Positions 1-13,100 of a DNA stretch of 64,000 nt are shown here, piece by piece (position 1 is the stretch's first letter; each line of letters starts with the position of its first letter). The notes under the pieces were generated by a model. That model did not search any database, was not told the origin of the DNA, and worked only from the letters and a program-made list of their open reading frames with translations. Origin of the DNA: Eutreptiella sp. 'Long Island Sound 2002' (taxonomy: Eukaryota; Euglenozoa; Euglenophyceae; Eutreptiales; Eutreptiaceae); NCBI GenBank assembly GCA_964036045.1, contig OZ038381.1, positions 2,366,928-2,430,927 on the forward strand, read 5' to 3'. The position numbers and the translations under genes are program-made.

Positions 1-3000
1 GGGGAGGATTGGGGAGGATGCGGGGAGGATGCGGGGAGGATGCGGGGAGGTTCGGGGAGGATGGGGGGAGGATGCGGGGAGGATGCGGGGAGGATGCGGG
101 GAGGATGCGGGGAGGACCAGGGAGAATGCGGGGAGGACCGGGGAGGATGCGGGGAAGACCGGGGAGGATGCCGGGAGGATCGGGGAGGATGCGGGGAGGA
201 TCGGGGAGGATGCGGAGAGGACCGGGAGCATGCGGGGAGGATTGGGGAGGATGTGGGGAGGATCGGGGAGCATGCGGGAAGGACCGGGGAGGATGCGAGG
301 AGGATCGGGGAGGATGCCGGGAGGATCGGGGAGGATGCGGGGAGGATGCGGGGAGAACCGGAGAGGATGCGGGGAGGACCGGAGAGGATCGGGGAGGACC
401 GGGAGGATGCCGGGAGGATCGGGGAGGATGCTGGGAGGACCGGGGAGGAGGCGGGGAGGACCGGGGAGGAGGCGGGGAGGACCGAGGAGGATGCGGGGAG
501 GTTCGTGGAGGATGCGGGGAGGATGCGAGGAGGATGCGGGGAGGATCGGGGAGGATGCGGGGAGGATGCGGGGAGGATGCGGGGAGGACCGGGGAGGATG
601 CGGGGGGGGGGCGGGGAGGATGCGGGGAGGACCGGGGAGGAAGCGGGTAGGACTGGGGAGAATGCGGGGAGGATCGGGGAGGATGCGGGGAGGATCGGGG
701 AGGATGCGGGGAGGATCCGGGAGGATGCAAGGAGGACCGGGGAGGATGCGGGGAGGATCGGGGGGGATGCGGGGACGACGGGGGAGGATGCGGGGAGGAT
801 CGGGGAGGATGCGGGGAGCATGCAGGGAAGATGCGGGGAGGATGCGGGGACGATGCGGGGAGGACCGGGGAGGATGCGGGGAGGACCGGGGAGGATCTGG
901 GGAGGATCCGGGGAGGATGCGGGGAGGACCGGGGAGGATGCGGGGAGGATGCAGGGAGGAGGCGGGGAGGATGCGGGGAGGATGCAGGGAGGACCGGGGA
1001 GGATGCGGGGAGGACCGGGGAGGATGCGGGGAGGATCGGGGAGGATGCGGGGAGGACCCGAGAGTATGCGGGGATGACCGGGGAGGATGCGGGGAGGACC
1101 GGGGAGGATGTGGGGAGGACCGGGGAGGATGCGGGGAGGACCGGGGAGGATGCAGGGAGAATCAGGGAGGATGCGGGGAGGACCGGGGAGGATGCGGGGA
1201 GGATCGGGGAGGATGCGGGGAGGATCAGAAGGATGCGGGGAGGACCGGGGAGGATGCGGGGAGGATCGGGGAGGATGCGGGGAGGATCGTGGAGGATGCG
1301 GGGAGGATGCGAGGAGGATGCGGGGAGGATCGGGGAGGATGCGGGGAGGATGCTGGGAGGATGCGGGGAGGACCAGAGAGGATGCGGGGAGGACCGGGGA
1401 GGATGCGGGGAGGATCGGGGAGGATGCGGGGTGGATCGGGGAGGATGCGGGTAGGACCGGGGAGGATGCGGGGAGGATGCGGGGAGGATGCGGGGAGGAC
1501 CGGGCAGGATGCGGGCAGGATCGGGGAGGATGTAGGGAGGACCGGGGAGGATGCGGGGAGAACCGGGGAGGATACGGGGAGGACTGGGGAGGATGCGGGG
1601 AGGACCGGGGGGGATGCGGGGAGGATCGAGGAGGATGCGGGGAGGACCGGGGAGGATGCGGGGAGGATCAGGGTGGATCCGGGGAGGACCCGAGAGTATG
1701 CGGGGAGGATGCGGGGAGAATGCGGGGAGGATCGGGGAGGATGCGGGGAGGATCCGGGAGGATGCGGGGAGGATCCGGGAGGATGCAGGGAGGACCGGGG
1801 AGGATGCGGGGAGGATCGGGGAGGATGCGGGGAGGACCGGGAGGATGCGGGGAGGATCGGGGAGGATGCGGGGAGCATGCAAGGAAGATGCGGGTAGGAT
1901 GCGGGGACGATGCGGGGAGGACCTGGGAGGATGCGGGGAGGAACGGGGAGGATGCGGGGAGGACCGGGGAGGATCTGGGGAGGATCCGGGGAGGATGCGG
2001 GGAGGACCGGGGAGGATGCGGGGAGGATGCAGGGAGGAGGCGGGGAGGATGCGGGGAGGATGCGGGGAGGACCGGGGAGGATGCGGGGAGGACCGGGGAG
2101 GATGCGGGGAGGATCGGGGAGGATGCGGGGAGGACCCGAGAGTATGCGGGGGTGACCGGGGAGGATGCGGGGAGGACCGGGGAGGATGTGGGGAGGATCG
2201 GGGAGGATGCGGGGAGGACCGGGGAGGATGCGGGGAGGATCAGGGAGGATGCGGGGAGGACCGGGGAGGATGCGGGGAGGATCGGGGAGGATGCGGGGAG
2301 GATCGGGGAGGATGCGGGGAGGACCGGGGAGGATGCGGGGAGGATCAGGGAGGATGCGAGGTGGACCGGGTAGGATGCGGGGAGGATGGGGGAGGATGCG
2401 GGGAGGATTGGGGAGGATGCGGGGAGGATGCGGGGAGGATGCGGGGAGGTTCGGGGAGGATGCGGGGAGGATGCGGGGAGGATGCGGGGAGGATGCGGGG
2501 AGGACCAGGGAGAATGCGGGCAGGACCGGGGAGGATGCGGGGGTGACCGGGGAGGATGCGGGGAGGACCGGGGAGGATGTGGGGAGGATGGGGGAGGATG
2601 CGGGGAGGACCGGGGAGGATGCGGGGAGGATCAGGGAGGATGCGGGGAGGACCGGGGAGGATGCGGGGAGGATCGGGGAGGATGCGGGGAGGATCGGGGA
2701 GGATGCGGGGAGGACCGGGGAGGATGCGGGGAGGATCAGGGAGGATGCGAGGTGGACCGGGTAGGATGCGGGGAGGATGGGGGAGGATGTGGGGAGGATT
2801 GGGGAGGATGCGGGGAGGATGCGGGGAGGATGCGGGGAGGTTCGGGGAGGATGCGGGGTGGATGCGGGGAGGATGCGGGGAGGATGCGGGGAGGACCAGG
2901 GAGAATGCGGGCAGGACCAGGGAGGATGCGGGGAAGACCGGGGAGGATGTCGGGAGGATCGGGGAGGATGCGGGGAGGATCGGGGAGGATGCGGAGAGGA

Positions 3001-6000
3001 CCGGGGAGGATGCGGGGAGGATCGGGGAGGATGCGGGGAGGATCGGGGAGGATGCGGGGAGGATCGGGGAGGATGCGGGGAGGACCGGGGAGGATGCCGG
3101 GAGAACCGGGGAGGATGCGGGGAGGACCGGGGAGGATGCGGGGAGGACCGGGGAGGATGCCGGGAGGACCGGGGAGTATGCGGGGAGGATCGGGGGGATG
3201 CGGTCACGACCGGGGAGGATGCCAGGAGGATTGGGGAGGATGCGGGAGGACCGGGGAGGCTGCGGGGAGGATCGGGGAGGATGCGGGGAGGACCGGGGAG
3301 GATGCGGTGAGGATCGGGGAGGCTGCGGGGAGGATGCGGGGAGGATGAGGGGAGTATGCAGGGGATGATCGGGGGGATGCGGTCAGGACCGGGGAGGATG
3401 CGGGGAGGATCGGCGATGATACGGGGAGGACCGGCGAGGATGCGGGGAGGATCGGAGGGATGCGGGCAGGAACCGGGGAGGATGTGGGGAGGATAGGGGA
3501 GGATGCGGGGAGGACCGTGGAGGATGCGGTGAGGACCGGGGAGGATGCGGGGAGGACCGGGGAGGATGCGGGGAGGAACGGGGAGGATGCGGGTAGGACC
3601 GGGGAGGATGCGGGGAGGATCGGGAAGGATGCGGGGAGGATCGGGGAGGATCGGGGAGGATGCGGGGAGGTCCGGGCAGGATGTGGGGGGGATCGGGGAG
3701 GATGCAGGGAGGACCGGGGAGGATGCGGGGAGAACCGGGGAGGATGCGGGGAGGACCGGGGAGGATGCGGGGAGGACCGGGGGGGATGCGGGGAGGATCG
3801 AGGGGATGCGGTCAGGACCGGAGAGGATGCGGGGAGGATTGGGGAGGATGCGGGAGGGCCGGGAAGGATGCGGGGAGGACCGGGGATGATGCGGGCAGGA
3901 TCGGAGAGGATGCAAGGAGCACCGGGGAGGATGCCGGGAGGATCGGGGAGGATGCAGGGAGGACGGGGGAGGATGCGGGGAGGATCGGGGAGGGTGCGGG
4001 GAGGATGCGGGGAGGATGCGGGGAGGATGCGAGGAGGATGCGGGGAGGATGCAGGGAGAATGCGGGGAGGATGCGGGAAGGACCGGGGAGGATGCGGGGA
4101 GGACCGGGGAGAATGCGGGGAGGATCGGGGAGGATGCGGGGAGGATGCGGGAAGGACCGGGGAGGATGCGGGGAGGACCGGGGAGGATGCGGGGAGGATT
4201 GGGGAGGATGCGCAGAGGATCGGGGAGGATGCGAGGAGGATCGGGGAGGATGCGGTGAGGACCGGGGAGGATGCGGGGAGGATGCGGGGAGGATGCGGGG
4301 AGGATGCGGGGAGGATGCGGGGAGGACCGGGGAGGATGCGCAGAGGATCAAGGCGGATGCGGGGAGGACCGGGGAGGATGCGGGGAGGATCGGGGAAGAT
4401 GCGGTTAGGACCGGGGAGGATGCGGGGAGAGCCAAGGAGGATGCGGGGAGGACCGGGGAGGATCGGGGAGGACCGGGAGGATGCCGGGAGGATCGGAAAG
4501 GATGCCTGGAGGACCGGGGAGGAGGCGGGGAGGACCGGGGAGGATGCGGGGAGGACCGGGGAGGATGCGGGGAGGATCGTGGAGGATGCAGGGAGGATGC
4601 GAGGAGGATGCGGCGAGGACGCAGGGAGAATACGGGGAGGATGCGGGGAGGACCGGGGAGGATGCGGGGAGGACCGGGGAGAATGCGGGGAGGACCGGGG
4701 AGGATGTGGGGAGGATCGGGGAGGATGCGGGGAGGATCGGGGAGGATGCGGGGTGGACCGGGAGGATGCGGGGAGGATCGGGGAGGATGCCGGGAGGACC
4801 GGGGAGGATGCGGGGGGGATCGGGGAGGATGCGGGGAGGATCGGGGAGGACCGGGGAGGATGCGGGGGGGATCGGGGAGGATGCAGGGAGGACCGGGGAG
4901 GAGGCGGGGAGAACCGGGGAGGATGCGGGGAGGACCGGGGAGGATGCGGGGAGGACCGGGGGGGATGCGGGGAGGATCGAGGGGATGCGGTCAGGACCGG
5001 GGAGGATGCAGGGAGGATTGGGGAGGATGCGGGAGGACCGGGAAGGATGCGGGGAGGACCGGGGATGATGCGGGCAGGATCCGAGAGGATGCAAGGAGGA
5101 CCGGGGAGGATGCCGGGAGGATCGGGGAGGATGCAGGGAGGACGGGGGACGATGCGGGGAGGATGCGGGGAGGATGCGGGGAGGACCGGGGAGGATGCGG
5201 GGAGGACCGGGGAGGATGCGGGGATGACCGGGGAGGATGCGGGGAGGATGCGAGGAGGATGCGGGGAGGATGCAGGGAGAATGCGGGGAGGATGCGGGGA
5301 GGACCGGGGAGGATGCGGGGAGGACCGGGGAGGATGCGGGGAGGACCGGGGAGGATGCCGGGAGGATCGGGGAGGATGCGGGGAGGACCGGGGAGGATGC
5401 GGGGAGGACCGGGGAGGATGCGCAGAGGATCGGGGAGGATGCGAGGAGGATCGGGGAGGATGTGGGGAGGATCGGGGAGGATGCGGTGAGGACCGGGGAG
5501 GATGCGGCGAGGACCGGGGAGGATGCGGGGAGGATCGTGGAGGATGCGGGGAGGATGCGAGGAGGATGCGGCGAGGATGCAGGGAGACTACGGGGAGGAT
5601 GCGGGGAGGACCGGGGAGGGTGCGGGGAGGACCGGGGAGAATGCGGGGAGGACCGGGGAGGATGTGGGGAGGATCGGGGAGGATGCGGGGAGGATCGGGG
5701 AGGATGCGGGGTGGACCGGGAGGATGCGGGGAGGATCAGGGAGGATGCGGGGAGGATCAGGAAGGACCGGGGAGGATGATGGGAGGACCGGGGAGGATGC
5801 GGGGAGGACCGGGGAGGATGCGGGGAGGACCGGGGAGGATGCGGGTAGGACCGGGGAGGATGCGGGGAGGATCGGAGAGGATGCGGGGAGGATCGGGGAG
5901 GACCGGCGAGGATGCGAGAGTTATCCGGGAGGATGGGGGGAGGATCGGGGAGGATGCGGGGAGGACCGGGCAGCATGCGGGGGGGATCGGGGAGGATGCA

Positions 6001-6034
6001 GAGAGGACCGGGGAGGATGCGGGGAGAACCGGAG

Positions 6035-9000
6035 AGGATGCGGGGGGGACCAGGGAGGATGCGGGGAGGACTGGGGGGGGTGCGAAGAGGATCGAGGGGA
6101 TGCGGTCAGGACCGGGGAGGATGTGGGGAGGATTGGGGAGGATGCGGGAGGACCGGGGAGGATGCGGGGAGGACCGGGGATGATGCGGGCAGGATCCGAG
6201 AGGATGCAAGGAGGACCGGGAAGGATGCCGGGAGGATCGGGGAGGATGCAGGGAGGACGGGGGAGGATGCGGGGAGGATGCGGGGAGGATGCGGGGAGGA
6301 CCGGGGAGGATGCGGGGAGGACCGGGGAGGATGCGGGGAGGACCGGGGAGGATGCGGGGAGGATGCGAGGAGGATGCCGGGAGGATGCAGGGAGAATGCG
6401 GGGAGGATGCGGGGAGGACCGGGGAGGATGCGGGGAGGACCGGGGAGGATGCGGGGAGGACCGGGGAGGATGCCGGGAGGATCGGGGAGGATGCGGGGAG
6501 GACCGGGGAGGATGCGGGGAGGACCGGGGAGGATGCGAAGAGGATCGGGGAGGATGCGAGGAGGATCGGGGAGGATGTGTGGAGGATCGGGGAGGATGCG
6601 GTGAGGACCGGGGGGGATGGAAGGAGGAGCGAGGGGATGCGGTCAGGACCGGGGAGGATGCGGGGAGGATTGGGGAGGATGCGGGAGGACCGGGAAGGAT
6701 GCGGGGAGGACCGGGGATGATGCGGGCAGGATCCGAGAGGATGCAAGGAGGACCGGGGAGGATGCCGGGAGGATCGGGGAGGATGCAGGGAGGACGGGGG
6801 AGGATGCGGGGAGGATGCGGGGAGGATGCGGGGAGGACCGGGGAGGATGCGGGGAGGACCGGGGAGGATGCGGGGAGGACCGGGGAGGATGCGGGGAGGA
6901 TGCGGAGAGGATGCGGGGAGGATGCGAGGAGGATGCCGGGAGGATCGGGGAGGATGCGGGGAGGACCGGGGAGGATGCGGGGAGGACCGGGGAGGATGCG
7001 CGGAGGATTGGGGAGGATGCGAGGAGGATCGGGGAGGATGTGGGGAGGATCGGGGAGGATGCGGTGAGGACCGGGGAGGATGCGGGGAGGATGCGGGGAG
7101 GATGCGGGGAGGATGCGGAGAGGACCGGGGAGGATGCGCAGGGGATCAAGGAGGATGCGGGGAGGACCGGGGAGGATGCGGGGAGGATCGGGGAAGATGG
7201 CGGGAGGATCGGGGAGGATGCGGTTAGGACCGGGGAGGATGCGGGGAGAACCAGGGAGGATGCGGGGAGGGCCGGGGACGATCGGGGAGGACCGGGAGGA
7301 TGCCGGGAGGATCGGGGAGGATGCCTGGAGGACCAGGGAGGAGGCGGGGAGGACCGGGGAGGATGCGGGGAGGACCTGGGAGGATGCGGGGAGGATCGTG
7401 GAGGATGCTGGGAGGATGCGAGGAGGATGCGGCGAGGATGCAGGGAGAATACGTGGAGGATGCGGGGAGGACCGGGGAGGATGCGGGGAGGACCGGGGAG
7501 GATGCGGGGAGGATCGGGGAGGATGCGGGGAGGACCGGGGAGGATGCGGGGAGGACCGGGGAGGATGCGGGGAGGACCGGGGAGGATGTGGGGAGGATCG
7601 GGGAGGATGCGAGGAGGATCGGGGAGGATGCGGGGAGGACCGGGGAGGATGCGGGGAGGATCGGGGAAGATGGCGGGAGGATCGGGGAGGATGCGGTTAG
7701 GACCGGGGAGGATGCGGGGAGAACCAGGGAGGATGCGGGGAGGACCGGGGACGATCGGGGAGGACCGGGAGGATGCCGGGAGGATCGGGGAGGATGCCTG
7801 GAGGACCGGGGAGGAGGCGGGGAGGACCGGGGAGGATGCGGGGAGGATCGTGGAGGATGCTGGGAGGATGCGAGGAGGATGCGGCGAGGATGCAGGGAGA
7901 ATACGTGGAGGATGCGGGGAGGACCGGGGAGGATGCTGGGAGGACCGGGGAGGATGCGGGGAGGATCGGGGAGGATGCGGGGAGGACCGGGGAGGATGCG
8001 GGCAGGACCGGGGAGGATGCGGGGAGGACCGGGGAGGATGTGGGGAGGATCGGGGAGGATGCGAGGAGGATCGGGGAGGATGTGGGGAGGATCGGGGAGG
8101 ATGCGGGGAGAACCGGGGAGGATGCGGGGTGTACCAGGAGGATGCGGGGAGGATCGGGGAGGATGCCTGGAGGACCGGGGAGGATGCGGGGAGGATCGGG
8201 AAGGATGCGGGGAGGACCGGAAAGGACCGGGGAGGATGCGGGGAGGACCGGGGAGGATGCGGGGAGGACCGGAGAGGATGCGGGGAGGGCCGGGGAGGAT
8301 GCGGCGAGGATGCGCGGAGGACCGGGGAGGATGCCGGGAGGACGGGGGAGAATGCGGGGAGGACCGGGGAGGACCGGGGAGGATGCGGGGAGGATGCGGG
8401 GAGGATGCGGGAAGGACCGGGGAGGATGCGGTTAGGACCGGGGAGGATGCGGAGAGAACCAGGGAGGATGCGGGGAGGACCAGGGAGGATCGGGGAGGAC
8501 CGGGAGGATGCCGGGAGGATCGGGGAGGATGCCCGGAGGACCGGGGAGGAGGCGGGGAGGACCGGGGAGGATGCGGGGGGGACCAGGGAGGATGCGGGGA
8601 GGACTGGGGGGGGTGCGAAGAGGATCGAGGGGATGCGGTCAGGACCGGGGAGGATGTGGGGAGGATTGGGGAGGATGCGGGAGGACCGGGGAGGATGCGG
8701 GGAGGACCGGGGATGATGCGGGCAGGATCCGAGAGGATGCAAGGAGGACCGGGAAGGATGCCGGGAGGATCGGGGAGGATGCAGGGAGGACGGGGGAGGA
8801 TGCGGGGAGGATGCGGGGAGGATGCGGGGAGGACCGGGGAGGATGCGGGGAGGACCGGGGAGGATGCGGGGAGGACCGGGGAGGATGCGGGGAGGATGCG
8901 AGGAGGATGCCGGGAGGATGCAGGGAGAATGCGGGGAGGATGCGGGGAGGACCGGGGAGGATGCGGGGAGGACCGGGGAGGATGCGGGGAGGACCGGGGA

Positions 9001-10163
9001 GGATGCCGGGAGGATCGGGGAGGATGCGGGGAGGACCGGGGAGGATGCGGGGAGGACCGGGGAGGATGCGAAGAGGATCGGGGAGGATGCGAGGAGGATC
9101 GGGGAGGATGTGTGGAGGATCGGGGAGGATGCGGTGAGGACCGGGGGGGGTGGGGGGAGGAGCGAGGGGATGCGGTCAGGACCGGGGAGGATGCGGGGAG
9201 GATTGGGGAGGATGCGGGAGGACCGGGAAGGATGCGGGGAGGACCGGGGATGATGCGGGCAGGATCCGAGAGGATGCAAGGAGGACCGGGGAGGATGCCG
9301 GGAGGATCGGGGAGGATGCAGGGAGGACGGGGGAGGATGCGGGGAGGATGCGGGGAGGATGCGGGGAGGACCGGGGAGGATGCGGGGAGGACCGGGGAGG
9401 ATGCGGGGAGGACCGGGGAGGATGCGGGGAGGATGCGGAGAGGATGCGGGGAGGATGCGAGGAGGATGCCGGGAGGATCGGGGAGGATGCGGGGAGGACC
9501 GGGGAGGATGCGGGGAGGACCGGGGAGGATGCGCGGAGGATTGGGGAGGATGCGAGGAGGATCGGGGAGGATGTGGGGAGGATCGGGGAGGATGCGGTGA
9601 GGACCGGGGAGGATGCGGGGAGGATGCGGGGAGGATGCGGGGAGGATGCGGAGAGGACCGGGGAGGATGCGCAGAGGATCAAGGAGGATGCGGGGAGGAC
9701 CGGGGAGGATGCGGGGAGGATCGGGGAAGATGGCGGGAGGATCGGGGAGGATGCGGTTAGGACCGGGGAGGATGCGGGGAGAACCAGGGAGGATGCGGGG
9801 AGGACCGGGGACGATCGGGGAGGACCGGGAGGATGCCGGGAGGATCGGGGAGGATGCCTGGAGGACCAGGGAGGAGGCGGGGAGGACCGGGGAGGATGCG
9901 GGGAGGACCTGGGAGGATGCGGGGAGGATCGTGGAGGATGCTGGGAGGATGCGAGGAGGATGCGGCGAGGATGCAGGGAGAATACGTGGAGGATGCGGGG
10001 AGGACCGGGGAGGATGCGGGGAGGACCGGGGAGGATGCGGGGAGGATCGGGGAGGATGCGGGGAGGACCGGGGAGGATGCGGGGAGGACCGGGGAGGATG
10101 CGGGGAGGACCGGGGAGGATGTGGGGAGGATCGGGGAGGATGCGAGGAGGATCGGGGAGGATG
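6035..10163. repeat. Higher-order duplication in the array, offset 2533 bp
   Basis: The stretch from about 6035 to about 7630 recurs nearly identically from about 8568 to 10163. The offset is constant (for example 6617 to 9150, 6826 to 9359, 7224 to 9757). Shared landmarks include a CGAGGGGATGCGGTCAGGAC variant and GCGAAGAGGAT. The similarity fades upstream of 6035 and after 7630. Other offsets are seen nearby (7773 to 10872 is 3099 bp; 10319 to 12481 is 2162 bp), so the block boundaries are approximate. Confidence 0.75.
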
Positions 10164-13100
10164 TGGGGAGGATCGGGGAGGATGCGGGGAGAACCGGGGA
10201 GGATGCGGGGTGTACCGGGAGGATGCGGGGAGGATCGGGGAGGATGCCTGGAGCACCGGGGAGGATGCGGGGAGGACCGGGGAGGATGCGGGAAGGATCG
10301 GGGAGGATGCGGAGAGGATCAGGGAGGACCGGGGAGGATGCTGGGAGGACCGGGGAGGATGCGGGGAGGACCGGAGAGGATGTGGGGAGGGCCGGGGAGG
10401 ATGCGGGGAGGATGCGGGGAGGATGCGGGGAGGACCGGGGAGGATGCGGGGAGAACCAGGGAGGATGCGGGGAGGCCCGGGGAGGATTGGGGAGGACCGG
10501 GAGGATGCGGGGAGGATCGGGGAGGATGCCGCAAGGACCGGGGAGGAGGCGGGGAGGACCGGGGAGGATGCGGGGAGGACCGGGGAGGATGCGGGGAGGA
10601 CCGGGGAGGATGCGCAGAGGATCGGGGAGGATGCGAGGAGGATCGGGGAGGATGTGGGGAGGATCGGGGAGGATGCGGTGAGGACCGGGGAGGATGCGGG
10701 GAGGTTGCGGGGAGGATGCGGGGAGGATGCGGGGAGGACCGGGGAGGATGCGGGGAGGATCGGGGAAGATGGCGGGAGGATCGGGGAGGATGCGGTTAGG
10801 ACCGGGGAGGATGCGGGGAGAACCAGGGAGGATGCGGGGAGGACCGGGGACGATCGGGGAGGACCGGGAGGATGCCGGGAGGATCGGGGAGGATGCCTGG
10901 AGGACCGGGGAGGAGGCGGGGAGGACCGGGGAGGATGCGGGGAGGATCGTGGAGGATGCTGGGAGGATGCGAGGAGGATGCGGCGAGGATGCAGGGAGAA
11001 TACGTGGAGGATGCGGGGAGGACCGGGGAGGATGCTGGGAGGACCGGGGAGGATGCGGGGAGGATCGGGGAGGATGCGGGGAGGACCGGGGAGGATGCGG
11101 GCAGGACCGGGGAGGATGCGGGGAGGACCGGGGAGGATGTGGGGAGGATCGGGGAGGATGCGAGGAGGATCGGGGAGGATGTGGGGAGGATCGGGGAGGA
11201 TGCGGGGAGAACCGGGGAGGATGCGGGGTGTACCAGGAGGATGCGGGGAGGATCGGGGAGGATGCCTGGAGGACCGGGGAGGATGCGGGGAGGATCGGGA
11301 AGGATGCGGGGAGGACCGGGGAGGACCGGGGAGGATGCGGGGAGGACCGGGGAGGATGCGGGGAGGACCGGAGAGGATGCCGGGAGGACGGGGGAGAATG
11401 CGGGGAGGACCGGGGAGGACCGGGGAGGATGCGGCGAGGATGCGCGGAGGACCGGGGAGGATGCCGGGAGGACGGGGGAGAATGCGGGGAGGACCGGGGA
11501 GGACCGGGGAGGATGCGGGGAGGATGCGGGGAGGATGCGGGAAGGACCGGGGAGGATGCGGTTAGGACCGGGGAGGATGCGGAGAGAACCAGGGAGGATG
11601 CGGGGAGGACCAGGGAGGATCGGGGAGGACCGGGAGGATGCCGGGAGGATCGGGGAGGATGCCCGGAGGACCGGGGAGGAGGCGGGGAGGACCGGGGAGG
11701 ATGCGGGGAGGACCGGGGAGGATGCGGGGAGGATCGTGGCGGATGCGGGGAGGATGCGGCGAGGATGCGGGGAGGATCGGGGAGGATGCCGGGAGGACCG
11801 GGGAGGATGCAGGGAGGACCGGGGAGGATGCGGGGAGGATCGGGGAGGATGCGGGGAGGACCTGGGAGGATGCGGGTAGGACCGGGGAGGATGCGGGGAG
11901 GATCGGGGAGGATGCGGGGAGGATCGGGGAGGACCGGGGAGGATGCGAGAGTTATCCGGGAGGATGCGGGGAGGATCGGGGAGGATGCGGGGAGGACCGG
12001 GAAGGATGCGGGGAGGACCGGGGATGATGCGGGCAGGATCATAGAGGATGCAATGAGGACCGGGGAGGATGCCGGGAGGATCGGGGAGGATGCAGGGAGG
12101 ACGGGGGAGGATGCGGGGAGGATGCGGCGAGGATGCAGGGAGAATACGTGGAGGATGCGGGGGGGACCGGGGAGGATGCGGGGAGGACCGGGGAGGATGC
12201 GGGGTGGATCGGGGAGGATGCGGGGAGGACCGGGGAGGATGCGGGGAGGACCGGGGAGGATGCGGGGAGGACCGGGGAGGATGTGGGGAGGATCGGGGAG
12301 GATGCGAGGAGGATCGGGGAGGATGTGGGGAGGATCGGGGAGGATGCGGGGAGAACCGGGGAGGATGCGGGGTGTACCGGGAGGATGCGGGGAGGATCGG
12401 GGAGGATGCCTGGAGGACCGGGGAGGATGCGGGGAGGACCGGGGAGGATGCGGGAAGGATCGGGGAGGATGCGGAGAGGATCAGGGAGGACCGGGGAGGA
12501 TGCTGGGAGGACCGGGGAGGATGCGGGGAGGAACGGAGAGGATGTGGGGAGGGCCGGGGAGGATGCGGGGAGGATGCGGGGAGGATGCGGGGAGGACCGG
12601 GGAGGATGCGGGGAGAACCAGGGAGGATGCGGGGAGGACCGGGGAGGATTGGGGAGGACCGGGAGGATGCGGGGAGGATCGGGGAGGATGCCGCAAGGAC
12701 CGGGGAGGATGCGGGGAGGATCGGGGAGGATGCGGGGAGGACCGGGGAGGATGCGGGGAGGATCGTGGAGGATGCGGGGAGGATCGGGGAGGATGCGGGG
12801 AGGATCGGGGAGGATGCGGGGAGGATCGGGGAGGATGCGGGGAGGATGCGAGGAGGATGCCGAGAGGATGCAGGGAGAATGCGGGGAGGATGCGGGGAGG
12901 ACCGGGGAGGATGCGGGGGGGACCGGGGAGGATGCGGGGAGGACCAGGGAGGATGCCGGGAGGATCGGGGAGGATGCGGGGAGGACCGGGGAGGATGCGG
13001 GGAGGACCGGGGAGGATGCGCAGAGGATCGGGGAGGATGCGAGGAGGATCGGGGAGGATGTGGGGAGGATCGGGGAGGATGCGCTGAGGACCGGGGAGGA

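Noticed and set aside
1225-3915. Very long open frames (up to about 1000 codons) on both strands of the G-rich array
   Set aside because: The 21-bp period excludes stops in several frames at once. Frames switch at random where unit order changes, and both strands are equally open. No start context, introns or constraint is visible.
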